From contig NZ_AEYF01000048.1 in assembly GCF_000292525.1 (NCBI RefSeq), positions 1-64,000 on the forward strand: 64,000 nt of DNA. The letters are read 5' to 3'. Position numbers and translations under genes: made by a program. Shown here one piece after another: positions 33,075-42,484 of this stretch. Each line of letters opens with the position of its first letter. The stretch's first letter is position 1. The stretch is from Rhizobium sp. CCGE 510 (lineage in GTDB: Bacteria; Pseudomonadota; Alphaproteobacteria; Rhizobiales; Rhizobiaceae). The notes under the pieces were generated by a model. The model did not search any database. It was not told the origin of the DNA and saw only the letters and a program-made list of their open reading frames with translations.

Positions 33075-34586
33075 TTAGCTGAGCCGCACGCCCTGTTTGT
33101 CGTTAGAAGGACAAAGTGGGGGCGTCGTATGAACGGAGCCGTAGGAGAAATATGCGTCCCGGTAACACCGGCCCCTCTCCCACATGCACCTCTCAAAGGA
33201 TGGACAGGTCTCGCAACATGACCCGCTAAACTGCCTGCGACTTGGGTAGATGAAGTTCAGCAGTCGGGAGCCGGTCCAGATTTCGCGCAACGATTGACGG
33301 CGGGCGTTGCCGACCAGGAACCGCTCTTCGTAGGCCATCTGCTCGCAGAGGAAGGCGCCGCCGTCAGGACCGATCCCCAGAGCATGCCACCCTCCGCCAC
33401 AGCCAATCCGTTGCCTCCAGATCTCCTGCTTGCGCTCGGGCGTCAGCTCTCCCGTCGGCGCCGGGGCCTGCGACAGATTCTCGATTACTTTGATGTCCGG
33501 ATATTCGGCTCGTATCGCCTCAAATTGGTTGGCAAGAGTCGCGTGATGTGCTCCAGTGACAAACAAATCGTCACTGTGGCGGTGAAACGAACGGGCATAT
33601 CGCACGAAACTGAAAGTGCGGGCACCAAAAGGGTAGAAGAAATCAACGATTTTCTTCGGCTGATCCACGTTGATTCCGGTGATAACTGCCTTGATGATAG
33701 GCTGTATACCGAAAACCATAAAACTTTCGAAAGTCCGAGCTGCCATTTCCGTTCGGGGTATCTTGACATTTAACAGGCGCGAATTCAGGTCCTCGTCGGC
33801 AGCATCGAAGCTAAGCTGCACAGGGCGCTCAACCACCCCGTTGATCTTCTCCTTGAAACCGGCGTCGACTAGCCGCTCGACCGCGTCGCGATCCAGAAAC
33901 GCTTTCGTCGAGAGGAGAAACAGCATCCTATGCTCGACCAAGAGATTGAGAAAGTCGATTCCATCCGGCCGTACGAAGGTATCACCATTGTCAGGCGAGC
34001 ACATGCGCACCCCCATAGCGGCTGCCTCGTCGATCAGCTCGCGCCAACGCGCAAGATGCATTTCTTTGCCTCTCTTTATGCGTCGGTCGGCGTAGCAATA
34101 AAGGCAGTCGGTTTGACAGCGATGCGTGAACACTGTGTAGAGGTTAATGGGCGCCTTTAGACGAAACCGAGTCTTGACCCCCTCCATCACACGCGAATAG
34201 GCCCGTGGGTCGATGACGAAGCAGCGCGGATCGACGCGAATCGCCTTCGTAATCGGAGCATCGGCAATTTCCAGGACGCCGTGAGCACCGATACCCGCGG
34301 GCGATACGGTTGCGCGCACCAGAGCGTCGACACTGGAGAGTGTCTCGGCGAGGGTCCCGGCGTCGGCGTCGGGGAAGAGGTGATGGAAGAAGATTTCGAT
34401 CTCGGAAAAACGCGAGGCACCGTCCAACAGCGACAGCGCCAATCCCTGGATCGGCGTTAAAAAATGGATGTGCGTGTTGATGTAGTCAAGAGGATAGAGA
34501 ATTGGTCGATCGCCATCTTTAGTTAAGACAAAGTCGCGTCGCACTGCGACAAACTGATCTGACCCTATGGACAGCTGCGTCGTCAT
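33075..34586 (-). CDS. Radical-SAM/SPASM peptide maturase A
   Basis: A 503-residue radical-SAM enzyme, clearly different from its neighbour. A 145-residue N-terminal region with PqqD-like features (INTHIHFLTPIQGLALSLLD) precedes the CX3CX2C cluster at Cys157, Cys161 and Cys164 (HRCQTDCLYCYADRR). The C-terminal SPASM-like region has several Cys groups: GCGGGWHALGIGPDGGAFLCEQ, CCETCPSFERCMWERGRCYRD and PPLCPS. It follows the precursor gene by about 100 bases and is followed by maturase B. The reaction is unknown; family precedent points to crosslinking or epimerising residues of the Cys-rich precursor. Confidence 0.86.
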   Translation of the reverse strand: MTTQLSIGSDQFVAVRRDFVLTKDGDRPILYPLDYINTHIHFLTPIQGLALSLLDGASRFSEIEIFFHHLFPDADAGTLAETLSSVDALVRATVSPAGIGAHGVLEIADAPITKAIRVDPRCFVIDPRAYSRVMEGVKTRFRLKAPINLYTVFTHRCQTDCLYCYADRRIKRGKEMHLARWRELIDEAAAMGVRMCSPDNGDTFVRPDGIDFLNLLVEHRMLFLLSTKAFLDRDAVERLVDAGFKEKINGVVERPVQLSFDAADEDLNSRLLNVKIPRTEMAARTFESFMVFGIQPIIKAVITGINVDQPKKIVDFFYPFGARTFSFVRYARSFHRHSDDLFVTGAHHATLANQFEAIRAEYPDIKVIENLSQAPAPTGELTPERKQEIWRQRIGCGGGWHALGIGPDGGAFLCEQMAYEERFLVGNARRQSLREIWTGSRLLNFIYPSRRQFSGSCCETCPSFERCMWERGRCYRDAYFSYGSVHTTPPLCPSNDKQGVRLS

Positions 34587-34688
34587 CCTGATCCGCCTCT
34601 CGAACTCTCCCAGAACTGCTTAGTTCTCCCTCACGGCGTACTGCCCGGACGCGCCTGCACACGGACAGTGCCAGACCACTGGCTCCGA

Positions 34689-34913
34689 TTACCAGCAGAT
34701 CATGCAGGGACAGACGGTGCAGCTACTGCAGCCGTTGGCGAGCGGCTCGCTTAACCCATCGTCTCGCAGGACGAGGTCTACTTTGAGGCCCTTCTTCTTG
34801 ATCAGGTTCTGCATTTCCTGGACCAACTTTGCCGATTCGTACTGCTTAACCAGCCCTCCGATATCGACAGTTCGGCTTTCGCTACTATTTTTGGGATCTT
34901 CAAGCGTCTTCAT
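34689..34913 (-). CDS. Candidate RiPP precursor peptide, Cys-rich core
   Basis: A 74-residue peptide. Residues 1-58 are a charged helical leader (VKQYESAKLVQEMQNLIKKK) without signal-peptide character. The last 14 residues, GCSSCTVCPCMICW, form a core with five cysteines at 62, 65, 68, 70 and 73 and a terminal Trp. The start at 34913 is preferred over 34928 because GGAG lies 9 bases before it. It is first in an operon with two radical-SAM/SPASM enzymes, which is the usual layout for sactipeptide/ranthipeptide-type RiPPs. I see no transporter, protease or immunity gene. The exact family is not recognised. Confidence 0.82.
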   Translation of the reverse strand: MKTLEDPKNSSESRTVDIGGLVKQYESAKLVQEMQNLIKKKGLKVDLVLRDDGLSEPLANGCSSCTVCPCMICW

Positions 34914-35022
34914 TTCTACAATCTCCATCAGATGTGTGAATGAACTACGAATGCAGGAGGGAGGCTAACATTCTTCTGGCTGAAGATCTTTGATCTCAGT
35001 CAATGTTCCTGACGGTTTCTGC
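34914..35022 (-). promoter_or_regulatory. RiPP operon promoter region cut by IS6 element
   Basis: Only about 110 bases separate the precursor start from the IS6-family left end. It includes the small palindrome AGATC-TTT-GATCT (34985-34997). No strong -35/-10 pair is evident, so native control may have been removed and replaced by readout from the IS. Confidence 0.4.
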
Positions 35023-35841
35023 GGCTCTGTTGCAAAAAGTTTGGATTTCAAGGAAGTTCCCACTTTCTCCATTGTCAGGCGGTTTGAGTTTCGAGATCCG
35101 GGCGAGCAGAGCCACGGCTTCCGTCAATGCGCTCGGACCAATGCCGAAAGCCTGTTCAACGATACGAGCTTCTCCTCGAACGTCGCCGGTCAGGTTGAAA
35201 ATCGCAGCCCGCCCCTTGCGCAGCGCCCGCATCACCTCGAAACCTTTGATGGTCGCATAGGCCGTTTTCAGTGTCTTGAACCCTCTGACCGGCCTGATCA
35301 ATTGCTTGAGCTTACCGTGATCGGCCTCAACGATATTGTTCAGATATTTCAACTGCCGATGCAAAAGCTCTTCAGGGCATTTGCCTTCTGCCTTCAACTC
35401 TGAAATCGCAATGCCGTAGGTCGGTGCCTTGTCGGTGTTGATCACAGTCGGTTTTTCCCAGTCTTTCAATCCATTCAAAGCCTTGCCGAGAAAGCGTTTG
35501 GCCGCTTTGGTATTGAGAGTTGGCGAAAGATAGAAATCGATCGTGTTGCCGAATTTATCGACGGCCCGGTAAAGATACGTCCATTGGCCGCGGACTTTCA
35601 CATAGGTTTCATCAACCCGCCAGCTTGTTGACTGTGGTCGGCGCCAATGCCAGCGCAGCCGCTTATCAATCTCTGGCGCGTATTTCTGGACCCACCGATA
35701 GATCGTGGAATGATCGACAGCGACACCTCGTTCACCCATCATTTGTTCAAGGTCGCGGTAGCTCACCCCATAGCGGCAATACCATCGAACCGCCCACAAA
35801 ATCACTTCACCCTGAAAATGACGCCATTTGAAATCGCTCAT
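34996..35841 (-). CDS. IS6-family DDE transposase
   Basis: An IS6 (IS26/IS240-like) transposase with a zinc-finger-less N-terminus (FKWRHFQGEVILWAVRWYCRYG). The helix-turn-helix reads VSYRDLEQMMGERGVAVDHSTIYRW. The catalytic residues lie in WRVDETYVKV, VINTDKAPTYG and the Glu of RQLKYLNNIVEADHGKLK. Start 35841 (MSDFKW). Its frame runs through the left inverted repeat and 27 bases beyond before stopping, so about nine C-terminal residues are host-derived. Probably functional. Confidence 0.88.
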   Translation of the reverse strand: MSDFKWRHFQGEVILWAVRWYCRYGVSYRDLEQMMGERGVAVDHSTIYRWVQKYAPEIDKRLRWHWRRPQSTSWRVDETYVKVRGQWTYLYRAVDKFGNTIDFYLSPTLNTKAAKRFLGKALNGLKDWEKPTVINTDKAPTYGIAISELKAEGKCPEELLHRQLKYLNNIVEADHGKLKQLIRPVRGFKTLKTAYATIKGFEVMRALRKGRAAIFNLTGDVRGEARIVEQAFGIGPSALTEAVALLARISKLKPPDNGESGNFLEIQTFCNRAAETVRNID

Positions 35842-35905
35842 CAAAAATCTCGCTGAAAATCACCAGCGCTCTTTCGGTGATCAACCGATTTTTTGCAACA
35901 GAGCC
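35023..35905 (-). mobile_element. IS6-family insertion sequence
   Basis: An 883-base element with matching ends: GGCTCTGTTGCAAAAA at 35023 and its inverted copy ending at 35905. Eight-base flanks differ (GTTTCTGC versus ATCACGCC), so there is no target duplication. One side is the RiPP locus and the other an IS91 gene, pointing to an IS-mediated rearrangement. It cuts the IS91 transposase. Confidence 0.9.
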
Positions 35906-36902
35906 ATCACGCCGGTAGCAATTGGCGAGAAAGCCGAAGTGGCGCATGCGGTGAAAGCCGTCTGGAAGGACATGCAGGAGAAAGCGCCGCATAAACTCGT
36001 TGGGATGAAGGCGCATGATCTTCTCACGGTCACGGCCGTTGCCACGATAATCCTTCCATCGGAAGGCGACATGGTCGCCATCGGCATGAACGATGCGGCT
36101 GTTTGCGATAGCAACGCGATGGGTGTATCGGCCAAGATAGGCGAGCACTTGACCCGGTCCGCCGAATGGCGGCCTTGAATAGACGACCCATTCGATGCTG
36201 CGGGTGCGGGCAAGATAGCTGGTGAACGTGTTGCTGTCGTTGAGATGAGTGAGTTCGTTGAAGAATTGCAGCTCACCCTGGGCGAAGGCTCCCGCCAGAG
36301 CAGTCAGAAAGAGCCGCCGAAACAGCCGTGACAGCACGCGAACGGGTAGAAAACAGCCCGATCGGCAATTGATCCACCTTGACCTGTCCGGCGAGAGACC
36401 TCCACCCGGTACGACGCAATGGACATGGGGATGGTGGGTCATCGCCTGGCCCTAGGGGTGAAGCACGGCGGTGACGCCGACCTCGGCGCCCAGCCATTTG
36501 GAATTGGCGGCGATCGTCTGCAGCGTCTCGGCCGAGATCCGCATCAGCAATGCATAGACGACCGCCTTGTTCTGGAAGGCGATCTCGGCGACGGCCGGAG
36601 GCAGGGTGAAGACCACATGGAAGTATGGGACCGGCAAGAGATCGGCGATGCGTGCGTCGACCCACTCTTTGCGAGCAGCCCCTGACACTTCGGGCAGTGG
36701 CGATTGCGGCAGGAGTTATAGGAGATGCGGGTCCTGCCGCACCCATCGCAGGCATCGACGTGTCCCCCGAGCGGGGTGTCCGGCAGGCTTCTATCGCGCC
36801 CATGACGCGTCGTTCGGCGCGGCCAAGATGACCGGCGTTCTCTCGCCTGTAGGAGCCTCCATGTCGTCGAAAGATGTCGGCGACTTCGAAGGTAGGGCGC
36901 AA
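35906..36902 (-). pseudogene. IS91-family transposase, multiply broken
   Basis: Remnant of a rolling-circle IS91-type transposase. In order: a start region (FEVADIFRRHGGSY), a frameshift, the zinc finger (DACDGCGRTRISYNSCRNRHCPKC), a second frameshift, PVPYFHVVFTLP, then an in-frame TAG in HP-stop-GQAMTHHPHVHCVVPGGG, where the family has Trp. The HUH-like HPHVHCVV motif follows. The 3' end is cut by the IS6 element after HFGFLANCYRRDG. Confidence 0.85.
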
Positions 36903-36917
36903 CCGATGACGATTCCG

Positions 36918-37769
36918 GCGGCGTCACCTCCAGCCGTAACCGATCGAGCGGGCTAGCGGTCGACCGGATCGTGTCGGTGGAAACCTGCGTATAGTGTGCC
37001 GTGCTCGACAGATGGGCATGGTCGAGCAGGACCTGGATGATCCGGATATCGGTGCCATTCTCCAGCAGGTGAGTGGCAAAGGAATGCCGCAACGTATGCA
37101 CGGTAACGCGCTTTGAAAGGCCTGTTGCCGAAACCGCCGACCGACAGGCGGCGTTTAACACTGTCGGTTCAATCGGCTTGTCAGCATCACGCCCTGGAAA
37201 AAGGAATGTCATGGGGCGCGATAGACGCCAATAGCTGCGCAGGATCCCGAGCAGTTCGGTTGACAGCATAACGTATCGGGCTTTGGCGCCTTTACCATGG
37301 CGAACATGCATCACCATGCGGGAGCTGTCGATATCCTCGACCTTCAGTCCGCAGACCTCACCGACCCTCAGGCCAGCGGCATAAGCCGTGGTCAGCGCCA
37401 CGCGTGCCTTCAGACTGGAGACCACCTCAAGAAATTGCACCACCTCGTCCGCCGACAGAATAATGGGAAGCTTCCGTGGGGCGCGCGCATAGGGGATCCG
37501 ATCGGGGATACGTCCTGGCCAAGCGTGATCCCATAGAAAAATCGAAGAGCACACACGATCTGGTTTAACGATGCCCACGATATCCCAATTGACACCAGGT
37601 GAACCTGGAAGGTGTGGATATCGGCTGGGCCCAGCCGATCGGGCGATCGGCCGAAATAGCGGCTGAACTTCTGGACTGCATTGATATAGGATCGCTGGGT
37701 CGCCGGGGAGAGATTGCGGATCGTCATGTCCTCAATCATCCGGCGGCGAAGAGGGCTCATCTCAGCCAT
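36918..37769 (-). pseudogene. Tyrosine recombinase associated with IS91 element, frameshifted
   Basis: XerD-like integrase that commonly precedes IS91-type transposases. The N-terminal core-binding domain (MIEDMTIRNLSPATQRSYI, IHTFQVHLVS) is in one frame. The catalytic domain is in another, with Arg of GLRVGEVCGL, HTLRHSFATHLLENGTDI and the nucleophile Tyr in HLSSTAHYTQVS. One indel near 37540 separates them. All catalytic residues are otherwise present. Confidence 0.85.
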
Positions 37770-37908
37770 CGGGGCTCCTGTCTGAAGGGTGGGTTGCAAC
37801 ACCACCACCATCCTCTCAGTCAGGGCGCTCTCGTCAAAGGCGGCCGCAAGTCGCCGCGATCAGCGGCTTAGTTCAATCCCACGCGATTCCGATAAGCAAT
37901 GAACCGCT

Positions 37909-39219
37909 CTAGAAGGGAGGAGCGTCCAGGAGCGACATTGTGTCCCGCGATTGGAGGCCGTGCAAAAAGTAGGCTCTGCGAATGGAATGTTGGTACTCGT
38001 GGTCCATTTCCAATCGGTGGCCACCTCGGACCAACAAAAATCGGGCTTTCGGATAGGCTGACACGATAGCTTTGCCTATTGCTGGAGAAAATACGACATC
38101 GTCCCTCGCTGCGATGACCAGCACCTCCCCTTGATAACTGTTTCGATCCAACTGCAAGTTCGGCAGGAGCGCATGCTGATGCATAAAATTCCACAGCATT
38201 TCCATGGACCACACGTACAGGGGGAGATCATAACCGTACGAGGTCTTCACACTCTGCAGATCGCTTCCAATTAGCTCGTACATCCGCACTTTCGCGGCAT
38301 CGGCATTGGGCAGGCTTAGCATCGCGCGGCTGAGCGCCCAGTTCAGGCTCGGGTGCAGTTCATACCAAGCGTACGGCACAGGGTTGTGGTTTAGCTCTCC
38401 TCGAACGATTTTACCGATTTTTGCCAAGCCCGACCGTCCTTCCCGCCCGAGTTGGAAGAGCATATACGCCAAGCTTGGCCGAATGCCATCACGACTTGCA
38501 ATCTCCGTCAGGAAGACAGCGTCTTTTGGATCGACCTCAGCGAAGTTGCGGGCGTAGGTCCAGCCATGCGTACGGGCCAAGTCCGGCGCTCCCGTGGTGA
38601 CTAGCAATGCCCTAGTCACGTGTTCTCCATACCGGTGCAAGTACTGCTGGGCAAGCACGCCCGCGCCTGACGCTCCGAAAATCATGATACGCCCGTCAGA
38701 CGAAAGCAGGTTGGCGGATACCATGTCCTGCCGCACGCGTTCTATATCTTCAACACGCTGCCAGGAGCCATAGAGGCGCATTGCACGGCCCAAGTCTAGC
38801 TTGCCGTTCGGATAGACCTCTGGGAACAGCGTCGGGTAATGGCCGCGATGGCCGATTAGCACATAGGACACACCCGGAAGCTGTTTATCGAAGAAAGAGA
38901 ATTCCATTCCCGGGTATACCAACTCCATTTGTCCGTCTGTCAGAAAAAAAATTACAGGTCCTTTGGGGCTGAAGTTGGGGCTTAATAAATAGAACGCGCG
39001 AAAGTATTTACTGCTTGCATCTGTATAGTCCGTCGGAAGATTGAGATATCGATGGTGCGCATCCGGCGGCATGTCTGCATAGTGCGCATCCAGCGCGAGC
39101 CGCGCGTCCGCTGACTTTTGCGCTGCGCACCAACGCGTATAGCCTCCTATCCCACTTCCCGCGACAAAGAATAAAAGCATGACAAATGTGGTCCAAATCC
39201 ATCGACGCGAATTTTTCAT
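37909..39219 (-). CDS. Membrane-anchored alpha/beta hydrolase
   Basis: A 436-residue protein with an N-terminal membrane segment (about residues 8-26, WTTFVMLLFFVAGSGIGGY) and a large periplasmic alpha/beta-hydrolase domain. The nucleophile elbow is FGASGAGVL (Ser near 184), the acid is likely Asp in VIAARDDVVF, and the base is His of GGHRLEMDH. The oxyanion region LIGHRGHYPT resembles proline-iminopeptidase-type enzymes, but the substrate is unknown. The start at 39219 is favoured over 39318 because the membrane segment then becomes N-terminal. Lone intact gene inside a field of IS remnants, AT-richer than the T3SS. Probably an imported cargo gene. Confidence 0.7.
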   Translation of the reverse strand: MKNSRRWIWTTFVMLLFFVAGSGIGGYTRWCAAQKSADARLALDAHYADMPPDAHHRYLNLPTDYTDASSKYFRAFYLLSPNFSPKGPVIFFLTDGQMELVYPGMEFSFFDKQLPGVSYVLIGHRGHYPTLFPEVYPNGKLDLGRAMRLYGSWQRVEDIERVRQDMVSANLLSSDGRIMIFGASGAGVLAQQYLHRYGEHVTRALLVTTGAPDLARTHGWTYARNFAEVDPKDAVFLTEIASRDGIRPSLAYMLFQLGREGRSGLAKIGKIVRGELNHNPVPYAWYELHPSLNWALSRAMLSLPNADAAKVRMYELIGSDLQSVKTSYGYDLPLYVWSMEMLWNFMHQHALLPNLQLDRNSYQGEVLVIAARDDVVFSPAIGKAIVSAYPKARFLLVRGGHRLEMDHEYQHSIRRAYFLHGLQSRDTMSLLDAPPF

Positions 39220-39438
39220 GATCGAACACGGCTTTGGTGAGAGTACGCCAGATTTAGGAGAATAGAACTCCGTCCTTAACTGCCCACTTAAACACTGTTC
39301 GGTGAACGAAATCAACAAAGCCTATACCGCGACGATCAGGTTGGAAACGCCGCATTGCCTCATTTGTGAATGTTCCTGATCCATTTGATCAGTGCCTGAC
39401 AAGGTTGCGCGTTTCTGTGAAGTTGAAGAAATGCCCAA

Positions 39439-39729
39439 GTGCGCAGCTTTGCCATGCGGTTCCGCAGCGCAAATTCCGTGAAACTTGAAAGGTGGATTGA
39501 TGATGCCATAGTCCCTGGCGTTACCTCGCTTGCTCGGTTCGCTCGCGTTCTTCGCCGTGACATTGACGCCGTCCGCAATGCTATCGATCTCGCGTGGGGC
39601 AATGGCCAAGCGGACAGTCATATCAACCGTTTGAAAACGACCAAACGTGCAATGTAAGGCAGAGCTGGTCCAGAGCTTCTCAGGCCACGGATAATGCCGC
39701 TCAAAAATGTCGAGCACCACACAAATTGA
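39439..39729 (+). pseudogene. ISL3-family transposase, C-terminal remnant
   Basis: The tail of an ISL3-type transposase: SLARFARVLRRDIDAVRNAI, WGNGQADSHINRLKTTKRAM, then a TAA where the family has Tyr, then GRAGPELLRPRIMPL. The conserved N-terminal two thirds are missing. Confidence 0.75.
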
Positions 39730-40134
39730 GCAAAAAAAACCAAGATAGGACAGTTGCCGTCCTTCCCCAGAGGGCATATGTGCCAAGATGATAGTTCATT
39801 AAGCCACCGAGTGGAGAGGAAGGCGGAATGTACGATATTGGATTGATCTGGGAGGCAATTTCTCAGGTTTATTGAAGCGCAACCGCCGTGCGTCGCCGCT
39901 ATGGAGTCGTGCGGAAGCGCGCATTTCTCGGCGCGCGAGCTGGTGCACCGAGCAGCTTCATGAAGAGCGTGTTGGGCGAAATGAAAAACTGACCCCTAAC
40001 GAAGCGAAGAACTGCCCCCCTCGTCTCAAGACGAGGAGTGATGGATGACGAGCACGATTTTATCGCATCCTGCATTGTCGCGAAGGATGCAGGACGGGGA
40101 TATGCTTCAGGCGGATGAGCATCTGTGTTTGGTG
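39730..40134. other. Region without recognisable gene
   Basis: About 400 bases between the ISL3 remnant and the IS110 transposase. It holds short hairpins (for example TCCTGCAT...ATGCAGGA near 40066-40092) that may belong to the IS110 end. No coding trace recognised. Confidence 0.4.
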
Positions 40135-41094
40135 TCAAGGTGGATTTGGTGTCCAGATGCGGTTTTTAGTGATGAGGGTATTTGCGAGCACGATGAGCTT
40201 TCTCATGACGGCGACGAGGACGACCTTATTGGGTTTTCCGGCCTTCTTCAGTCTTTCGGCGAAGTGCGCGAGGTCCGGGTTGTGACGGGAGGCGGAGAGG
40301 GCTGCCATGTAGATGGCGTTCCTGGGTGCAGGGCGTCCGCCCCTGATGGCGCGATGTCCGGCCCGCTCGCCACTTTCGCAGGCGAGCGGCGCAAGGCCGG
40401 CCAGCATGGCGGCCTGCTTGCCGGAGCAGGCGCCAAGTTCGCAAAGGCCAGCGATAAGGCTTGCGGCGGTGACGGCTCCGATGCCGGGAATGGAGATGAG
40501 GATGTCGAGGCGGCGGCGCATCTCGGGCTCGGTGCCGATGCTGCGCTCGATCTCGGCATCGAGTCTGGCGATATGGGTGTCGAGCGCGGCAAGCCGGCGC
40601 GTCGGTTCCTTGCGCAGGAAGGCGGTCGCGGCTGTCTTCATCCGGTTGGACAGGGCGGTGCGTTCGCTGGTGGCCGCAGCTCGGGCATTGACCAGTTCCT
40701 GCAGGGCTTCCAGGGCTTGGCCGGGCGGCGGGGTCTGTGCGGGCTTGAGGGCTTCTCCCATGATGGCCAAAAGCCGGGCATCGAGCCGATCGGTCTTGGC
40801 GAGGAAGCCGCAGGCTTTGGCAAACAGCCGGGCGCGCAGCGGATCGACGACCGACACGTAAAAGCCGTCGGCATGCAGCGAACGCAGAGCGGCGCGATGC
40901 AACTTGCCGGTCGCTTCCATGACGATATGCAGCGCCGCGCGCGGCATCTGGCCAAGCGCATCGAGCTCCCGCTTGAGGCGGCGCAGGCCGGCCGTGTCGT
41001 TGGCCACCCGAAAACTGCGGCCGAGAGGATGCAGATGAATATCCAGCCACTCTTTACAGACATCGACATCGATACCGACATAAACTGTCGCCAT
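40135..41094 (-). CDS. IS110-family transposase
   Basis: A 319-residue DEDD transposase. The N-terminal RuvC-like part has VYVGIDVDVCKEWLDIHL, MEATGKLHRA and KTDRLDARLLA. The C-terminal transposase_20 domain has ISIPGIGAVTAASLIA and GLAPLACESGERAGHR with the catalytic Ser region. Start 41094 (MATVYVG) is chosen over upstream codons because it begins the conserved domain. Complete, so the element may be active; element ends are not obvious, as is typical for the family. Confidence 0.88.
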   Translation of the reverse strand: MATVYVGIDVDVCKEWLDIHLHPLGRSFRVANDTAGLRRLKRELDALGQMPRAALHIVMEATGKLHRAALRSLHADGFYVSVVDPLRARLFAKACGFLAKTDRLDARLLAIMGEALKPAQTPPPGQALEALQELVNARAAATSERTALSNRMKTAATAFLRKEPTRRLAALDTHIARLDAEIERSIGTEPEMRRRLDILISIPGIGAVTAASLIAGLCELGACSGKQAAMLAGLAPLACESGERAGHRAIRGGRPAPRNAIYMAALSASRHNPDLAHFAERLKKAGKPNKVVLVAVMRKLIVLANTLITKNRIWTPNPP

Positions 41095-41297
41095 CGCGGT
41101 GCGTTCGGACGATACCTTGCCTTGCATACGGGACGTGCTCCCCACTATCTGTTCAGGACAAACGCGAAGGACGGGCGGACCAAGCTCATCCCCGGTTCAG
41201 GCCAAGGGGGTTACGGTCCCGCCCGTCCGACCCCTGGGGGATGGCCATCCCCCAGGGGTCGCACCCATCATCAATGGATGCGGTTTGAACATGCAAG

Positions 41298-41663
41298 GTG
41301 GTGGCGATGTTGCGGCTTCACGAACTTGGTTGGGGCGCCAAACGTCTATCGAAGGAGTTCGGATGCGCCCGCAATACGGTCCGCCGCTATCTTCGAGAAG
41401 GCGGAGTTGCACCGTTCAAACAGTCTGTTCGGCGCACGGCGTTCGACGGGCTTGATGATTGGCTTCGCGAGCGTTTTTTTCCGGCATGACGGCAATGCGG
41501 ATGTAATCCGCCAGGAGTTGGCGAGCGAGCATGGAATCACCATCGGCCTGCGTTCAGTTGAGCTTCGAGTTCGGCAGTGGCGGCGAGAGCTAAAAGCAAA
41601 GTTAGCTTCTCGCTTTAAAGCCTGGCGCCAAATATTAGATTTCTGCCGACTAGCCGATTCCTA
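41298..41663 (+). pseudogene. IS21 IstA transposase, N-terminal remnant
   Basis: Helix-turn-helix start of IstA (MVAMLRLHELGWGAKRLSKE, FGCARNTVRRYLREGG, DWLRERFF), then a frameshift near 41485 into RHDGNADVIRQELASEHGI. The catalytic domain and istB are absent. Confidence 0.8.
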
Positions 41664-41695
41664 ATGCACGCCTTGACAGGACTCGAACCGGCGGC

Positions 41696-42484
41696 TCACT
41701 CGGAAAACGCATTGTCCAACAGCGCCGAAACTTCCCGTAAATGGTCTGAAAAACCGGGACCGAGGCGGAATGCTTTTGTCCTCGGATAAGGCTCGGAAAC
41801 AACGACTGAACCGATGATGCGGCCCGGTCTTGCCGCCATAACGACAACGCGGCTGGACAGGTAGATGCTCTCGGTGGTGTTGTGGGTCACCATGACAATC
41901 GTGCAGCCAGTCTCGCTCCAGATGCGCAGAAGATCGTCGTGCAATCGCGCCCGGGTGATCTCGTCGAGTGCGCCGAATGGCTCGTCCAGTAGGAGGAGTT
42001 GCGGCCTGGTAATCAGCGCGCGGGCGATTGAGACGCGCATCTTCATGCCACCCGAAAGTTCGCGGGGGTAAGCGTCCGCGAAGGTCTCGAGCCCGACCAT
42101 GGTGAGACAACGAATAACCTCCGATGCCAGATCCACGGCGGAACCCCGCAAGGTCAGTGGTAAAGAGACATTTTCGGCGACCGTCGCCCACGGCATGAGA
42201 CTTGGCTCCTGGAACACGAATCCGATCGAGCCAGTGCCGACAGCCTGTCGGCCATCGCCCGCCAATTCCACGCGACCTGCCGTGGCATTCACCAAACCCG
42301 CAAGAATATAGAGAGCCGTCGACTTGCCGCAGCCGGAGGGTCCGAGGAGACTGACAAACTCGCCCTTGCCGACTGCAAGGTCCATTCGGTCGATCGCCAG
42401 TGTGCCGTTCGGATAGCGCTTGGTCAGGCCCTCAAGCCGGGCAGCAATGACACCACCATTTTGCTTGCGCTGTTCAAGCATCAT
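41696..42484 (-). CDS. ABC importer ATP-binding protein (SsuB/TauB type)
   Basis: A 262-residue ATPase of the nitrate/sulfonate/taurine importer class. Walker A GPSGCGKST, Q-loop FVFQEPSLMPW, signature ELSGGMKMRVSIARAL, Walker B LLLLDEPFGALD and the switch His of MVTHNTTES are all present. It overlaps the permease gene by 11 bases. The solute-binding protein that should define the substrate is missing. Family members near amidases import amides or thiamine pyrimidine precursors, but no substrate can be assigned here. Confidence 0.88.
   Translation of the reverse strand: MMLEQRKQNGGVIAARLEGLTKRYPNGTLAIDRMDLAVGKGEFVSLLGPSGCGKSTALYILAGLVNATAGRVELAGDGRQAVGTGSIGFVFQEPSLMPWATVAENVSLPLTLRGSAVDLASEVIRCLTMVGLETFADAYPRELSGGMKMRVSIARALITRPQLLLLDEPFGALDEITRARLHDDLLRIWSETGCTIVMVTHNTTESIYLSSRVVVMAARPGRIIGSVVVSEPYPRTKAFRLGPGFSDHLREVSALLDNAFSE

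Noticed and set aside
40045..41664. Plus-strand open frame of 539 codons
   Set aside because: Mostly antisense to the IS110 transposase; only its last 60 codons are meaningful and belong to the IS21 IstA remnant.
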